Positions 59,869-64,000 of a stretch of DNA of 64,000 bases are shown piece after piece. Position numbers and translations under genes: made by a program. Numbering within the stretch: position 1 is the stretch's first letter; every line of letters starts with the position of its first letter. The notes below the pieces were generated by a model. That model worked only from the letters and a program-made list of their open reading frames with translations, did not search any database and had not been told where the DNA came from. The DNA comes from Manduca sexta (Eukaryota > Arthropoda > Insecta > Lepidoptera > Sphingidae): contig NC_051123.1 in NCBI RefSeq assembly GCF_014839805.1, positions 13,250,727-13,314,726 of the forward strand. Direction: 5' to 3'.

Positions 59869-61622
59869 CTGGGTAATAAAACTTTATTTACATTTCTATG
59901 CTTATGAATAGTTAAATTAACATCACAATTGTATTTTACAGATTGAATATAAGTCTTTAAATGAATACAGGAGTGATATATTGACTACATAATACTATTA
60001 ATGGAGAATTTTTTATGCTAAACACTAATTTAGGTAGAACATCTCAACGAAATTCCAACACATCATACCAACTCTTTATGTACCATATCCATTAAAAAAA
60101 TATTGGTATAGTTACCTATACAAAGGACTGTATGCGCCAGTTGCAGATCCAGGGTTAATGTAGAACTTATTCTCATGCTCATAAGCTTCAAAACGGTGTG
60201 TATGTCCCGATATGAGGATGTCTACGTCCAGCTGCCTCTGGACCAGAGCTAGTGATTCCTCATCTCCCCAGGGCACAACTTGATGTCCATGAATAAGTCC
60301 GATACGAAATTGGCCTACTGTTATGACTTTTTGTTCTGGGTATGTTGAATTCTGGAAGTAATAAAATTTAAAGTGTTTTTTTTTTTATATTTGATCATTA
60401 GCATTATCTGATAGTGATAACTAGCTTCTAGGTGCGGCAATAAATTTATTTTTAGTTTGATATTTTGAATAAAAACACATTTTGCCAAGAATTTGAAATT
60501 TCACCAGTTAATATATAGAGGTATCTCCTCAATCAAATTGGTGTGAAAGTCACCAGAGTCAGTGCACAGCAAACCTTATATCTTCAACAGTCTTACATCA
60601 ACTCACATAAACTTTAATTGTCAATAATAACTATTTGTTTAGGCACTATTTATTCTTGTGAAACACTATTTATCCCTGTTAAATATACAACTTTGATAAA
60701 TTTACTTTTCAACTAATTTAGAAAAGTCATAAAGTTTAATTACCTCATCAAAATCTCCTCGAACAACATGTACATCACTGGCTAATGTCTTCAAGTAGTC
60801 ATATGATTCTTTGGTACAGAGGTTGCCTGTGCACAGTATATGTTGGATCCTGCCTGGTAGAAGCAGCTTCTTGAACTTGGGCGGCAGACTACTGCAGCGG
60901 TGCGGAATGTGCATATCTCCGAGAACTAGGACTAGCTGGAAATAGAATCAACCATTTAAGATACTGAAAAATAGAATTATAACAAAAAATTACAGGTTTA
61001 TGTAATAATGACAAATGATAATAGTATTCCCTCTTAGGGGCCTAACATAGCTTGCATAGTGCTGTCATAAATTTGCGCACCCCTGAAATGGGAAAATGCA
61101 TTATAGTATTCATGTATGTTTCTATGAAGAAAGATTTTTAACACATTTTGGATATTTCTTGATGGAAACACAAAACAAGGCAAACAGATTACCATACAAT
61201 TTGGCTTAGAGACCATGTCCAGAACTTCTTATCGTCTACAGGGGGTACAACAAAAGTGTAGAGGCTTTCATTTCGGGAAGTCTATGCACGCGAGCGAAAC
61301 CGCAGGCAACATTTAGTTTTAACTACATCTCAACAGTAAACAAGGTGATCATCGAATATGAACACTGTTGCCGGAATTGTTGCTCACTTGGTAGTTTTTA
61401 GAGAGGAAATAGTTGGGATTGACATTTTGAGTACATAGTTGTAAATAAAATTCTTTGAAAATAATATTTGAAAGGTACTTTTTGTTTATTACGATAAGAC
61501 TGAAGAAGGATATATTTCTATAGTAAGAACATTTAATTGAACCGAAGAATGGTAACGTAAGTAATACGGCGGAAGGGGCGTAAATTGTGTAATTTGTTAG
61601 AATTTATAGCACTTCTCACCAT
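59751..61622 (-). CDS. Vps29: Vacuolar protein sorting-associated protein 29 (retromer subunit)
   Basis: Gene-level entry. Coding exons are 61622-61620 (ATG only, tentative), 60935-60744, 60351-60116 and 59868-59751, about 181 residues if the start is right and close to the usual 182. VPS29 has a metallophosphoesterase fold and binds VPS35 in the retromer, which returns cargo from endosomes to the Golgi or plasma membrane. Visible motifs are [10 protein letters not shown] near the N-terminus, [38 protein letters not shown] and [12 protein letters not shown], in family order; the protein ends IEYKKA. These correspond to the metal-site motifs of the fold, although VPS29 is generally regarded as a scaffold. 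It is transcribed divergently from egl. Confidence 0.95.
60116..60351 (-). CDS. Vps29: VPS29 exon 3
   Basis: 236 bp (78 codons plus 2 bases), acceptor CTTCCAG, donor GTAACT. It holds [38 protein letters not shown] and [13 protein letters not shown], including the GHTH and HGHQ motifs. Confidence 0.95.
60744..60935 (-). CDS. Vps29: VPS29 exon 2
   Basis: 192 bp, 64 codons, phase 0 at both ends, acceptor TTTCCAG, donor GTAATT. It begins [20 protein letters not shown], so only the initiator Met is missing and must come from an upstream exon. Confidence 0.95.
61620..61622 (-). CDS. Vps29: VPS29 exon 1 (initiator ATG only), tentative
   Basis: ATG followed directly by a donor GTGAGA joins in phase to LVLVLGD. 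A second candidate, ATG|GTAATC, lies near 61194-61196. The outer site is preferred for its donor and its position nearer the shared promoter. Confidence 0.4.
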
Positions 61623-62869
61623 TATGTCCACTTTTGCCAACTTCTAAATAAACAAGTAGCAAATATGTTTCTGATACGCTATTCCAATAGCTTTATAAGA
61701 AAATTATTTACACTTATCGCTAGAGTAATAATTATCACACAACAATCAAATTCCTATCCCTGTGCTCTGGAACACAGTAAGAACGAAATAACTAAGTCAG
61801 TTTTCAATTCGTAGAAAAGAAACGGCTGAGAAATATGCTGAAAATCTAAACAACATTTTCGAACAATAATCATGTAAGTTGTCTATGGTACGTAACGTCA
61901 ACATGGTACGTTCCAGGTCCTGCAGAATATAAGTTTACATTTTTACTAATTTGTAATTATTTACAAGAGGCTAATCTATTTTTTTATGTAGATGATCGCG
62001 TCACCAAATAAATAAGTAATGTTTACAATAGATCATATTTTTAATTCTGCCGGCATTAACATAAAAAGATATTAAATTATTATTCCATAAATTATTGGGT
62101 CACTGGAACGCATTAGATCCAAATTAGGAATTTGCTCTATGATTTGAATGTTACCAATTAAGTATGAAAAACATAAATTCTAGATTTTTACAGAAATGGA
62201 ATTAAATTTTACTTCTACACTAGAATACACAAAAATACTGTAAATCAAAACATAACGCATAAGTATTAAGAAAATAACTTAATTGACTAATTTAGTCATA
62301 GAAGTCTAATAACTTCTGTTTTGTAATGAAAATATTTAGAGATAAATATGCCCAAAAGAAAAAAACCTGTAGGAGTAAAAGTATAAAACATGGGTGAAAC
62401 GGTGAATAAATATTGACATTTCATAAAAATGTACTTTATTCATGAATATTTAGAAACTTTTCTATTGTTCACCTTTTTCAGCATTTACTAAATGATAAAG
62501 GATAATTACAAAGGCTCAGGTAATTTCACCTATAGTACTAGAAAATCGGCGGATCATTACCTATAGCAAACTTAATGAATTGTTTTTATAACAATATAAA
62601 AAATTAACAATAAATTTATTTTAAAATCTGTTATTAAAACCAAATACGGTAAAATACAACCGTTCAAAACAATATTTTTGCAATAATAATTACGAACTAA
62701 TAGCAGTAAAAATGTAATCTATACGTTACAACACATTTCACTTCACCTTCCTCTATTCTCTATGGTTCAGGTGCGGAAAGAAAAAGAAAAATTTCATGGT
62801 GTTGTGGGTGACACATATACGTAGAAAAATTTAGTGTAAGTAAAACACATTGGCACCAACTGCAGGGAA
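61623..62869. promoter_or_regulatory. Divergent VPS29/egl promoter region
   Basis: About 1.25 kb between head-to-head genes, AT-rich and without an ORF I can support. An acceptor-like CTGCAG lies just before the egl ATG (62860-62865), so part of this may be an egl 5' UTR intron. No clear TATA or Inr pair was identified. Confidence 0.5.
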
Positions 62870-64000
62870 ATGGAATCAATGGAATATGAGCTCGCTAGGA
62901 ACCTCACTCTGTTGTTCTTCGTGGAACGCCTGCTCGATAAAGGCGAGCCGCGCACGTTACACGATCTTTCCTGCCAGTTTGGTGCCAAGGGGTTCACCAA
63001 GGAGATGCGGCAAATCGCTGGCGGGTCGCAGTCGGGATTGAAGAAGTTCCTGGCTCAGTACCCAGCGTTGTTCAGCATAGACGGGGACTATGTTGATATC
63101 AACACGTTCCAGAAGCATCCCAGCGGGGCTGGCGCGTCCTCCAACAACGACTACATCGAAGAAGCGAAGCAATACTTCGCCAGTAAAATGGTCCAGTATG
63201 GCGAGGGCACCGAGGTGCCGATCAAAAGCCTGCTCGGCCACCGCAGCCAGGCCTCGCCGCAGGTGCGGCACATCTCCGGGCAGCGCATCAAGGAGTTCAA
63301 GGAGTTCCTAATGAAGCACCCAGATACGTTCCAAATCGTCGACGACAACGTCATTCTAGTCAGTGAGAATCATAGGCGAGACAACGCACACACAAATTCA
63401 GAGCAGTTCCATAACCTGCCCGTGGCCAACATCAACACGGACACCGCCCAGCAGCTGCTGGACTACATCGCGCAGTGCATCGAAGCCAAAGGGCCTGTAA
63501 TGGTGGACCAGCTCTTCCATCTCATTGTGTCACGTTTCCCACAAGAGTACTGGTATCAGATGTTCAAATCGCCGGCAGACTTGAGTGCATTCCTTAAACT
63601 GTTCTCGGACAGTTTTCACGTCCAAGCAAACCTTGTCACACTTATCAGCAAACCAAAAATACCTGTTATGTATCTAAATGCTAAATCAAAAGTAAAGACT
63701 GATACACCAAAGCCTGTGGTCGAAGAAAAATCCCCGTCGCCCGTCCCTCCCACAGTGGTGAGCCCAACTCCTTCAGATGGCAAGAAGAGCCCTGCAAATA
63801 GAATACTCAGTCCCACAGAATCTCCCCGAGGTCCTCAAGCTAACATTGCCAACCAGACTTTGAAGCAGAGGATCAATTCTATTGTTATAAAGAATTTGGC
63901 TGAGAATATGGTCAGGGACAGGGTAAACAATCATTTGAATGCTCAGAGGAGTTCAGAAGAAACCAATGGCCTGCCCAGCTTGAGAAACAGTGTTGTTGGA
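62870..64000 (+). CDS. egl: Egalitarian, N-terminal part (open to window end)
   Basis: The frame is open from ATG 62870 through 377 codons to the right edge. The N-terminus MESMEYELARNLTLLFFVER then LLDKGEPRTLHDLSCQFGAK and FTKEMRQIAGGSQSGLKKFL is the conserved start of Egalitarian as I remember it from Drosophila. Egl binds BicD and dynein light chain through separate regions and links localised mRNAs to dynein; it also carries a 3'-5' exonuclease-like domain, expected beyond the window. Residues 1-80 correspond to the BicD-binding part. Residues about 97-164 (GTEVPIKSLLGHRSQASPQV) and 192-259 are further conserved segments. After residue 262 comes a Pro/Ser/Lys-rich linker, then QRINSIVIKNLAENMVRDRV. 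This start is chosen for its conserved beginning and because no in-frame ATG lies just upstream. Confidence 0.9.
   Translation, partial: MESMEYELARNLTLLFFVERLLDKGEPRTLHDLSCQFGAKGFTKEMRQIAGGSQSGLKKFLAQYPALFSIDGDYVDINTFQKHPSGAGASSNNDYIEEAKQYFASKMVQYGEGTEVPIKSLLGHRSQASPQVRHISGQRIKEFKEFLMKHPDTFQIVDDNVILVSENHRRDNAHTNSEQFHNLPVANINTDTAQQLLDYIAQCIEAKGPVMVDQLFHLIVSRFPQEYWYQMFKSPADLSAFLKLFSDSFHVQANLVTLISKPKIPVMYLNAKSKVKTDTPKPVVEEKSPSPVPPTVVSPTPSDGKKSPANRILSPTESPRGPQANIANQTLKQRINSIVIKNLAENMVRDRVNNHLNAQRSSEETNGLPSLRNSVVG

Noticed and set aside
63090..63311. Plus- and minus-strand ORFs over the egl coding region
   Set aside because: Shadow frames of the long egl reading frame, which stays open to the window end.

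Overview
This window is nuclear DNA from an insect, most likely a moth or butterfly. Exons are short and bounded by GT/AG sites. Introns are long and AT-rich. The dispersed repeats look like lepidopteran families: Helitron-like elements ending in CTAGT, tRNA-like SINEs, LINE 3' tails with a GACA run, and 'CACTGCTGGGCAC' repeats. There is no operon structure, no CRISPR array and no recognisable tRNA or rRNA gene. Two runs of exactly 500 N (23581-24080 and 56368-56867) are scaffold placeholders.

Layout. (1) 40-1840, minus strand: 5' part of a coiled-coil gene resembling the outer-dynein-arm docking complex family (CCDC63/CCDC114 type). It runs off the left edge. (2) 1.9-7.2 kb: AT-rich intergenic DNA with LINE remnants, an ATCGAT cluster and GCCATCTT-type sites. 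(3) 7286-42034, minus strand: a BICD-related dynein cargo adaptor (BicDR/BICDL family). Eight distinct coding exons are visible and join in phase. The N-terminal exon was not found. (4) Inside that gene an 8.8 kb block carrying four exons is present twice (14832-23580 and 25546-34362), separated by a gap and 1.47 kb of unrelated sequence. Each copy has two intact and two frameshifted exons, in complementary fashion. I read this mainly as two haplotypes left unmerged in the assembly. (5) 42-59.7 kb: repeat-rich DNA with MITEs and SINEs, a perfect hairpin, and a few unassigned short ORFs. (6) 59751-61622, minus strand: VPS29, a retromer subunit, essentially complete. (7) 62870-64000, plus strand: the 5' end of egalitarian (egl), open to the window edge. 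VPS29 and egl diverge from a shared region of about 1.25 kb.

Three of the four genes belong to dynein-related families: an axonemal dynein docking factor, a cytoplasmic dynein adaptor, and Egl, the RNA-linked partner of BicD. VPS29 acts in endosomal sorting. This may be coincidence. The clearest sequence observations are: the complementary frameshifts and clustered divergence between the duplicated blocks; hAT-type MITEs with readable 8-bp target duplications; a perfect 22-bp hairpin; and three successive similar modules in the Egl N-terminal region.
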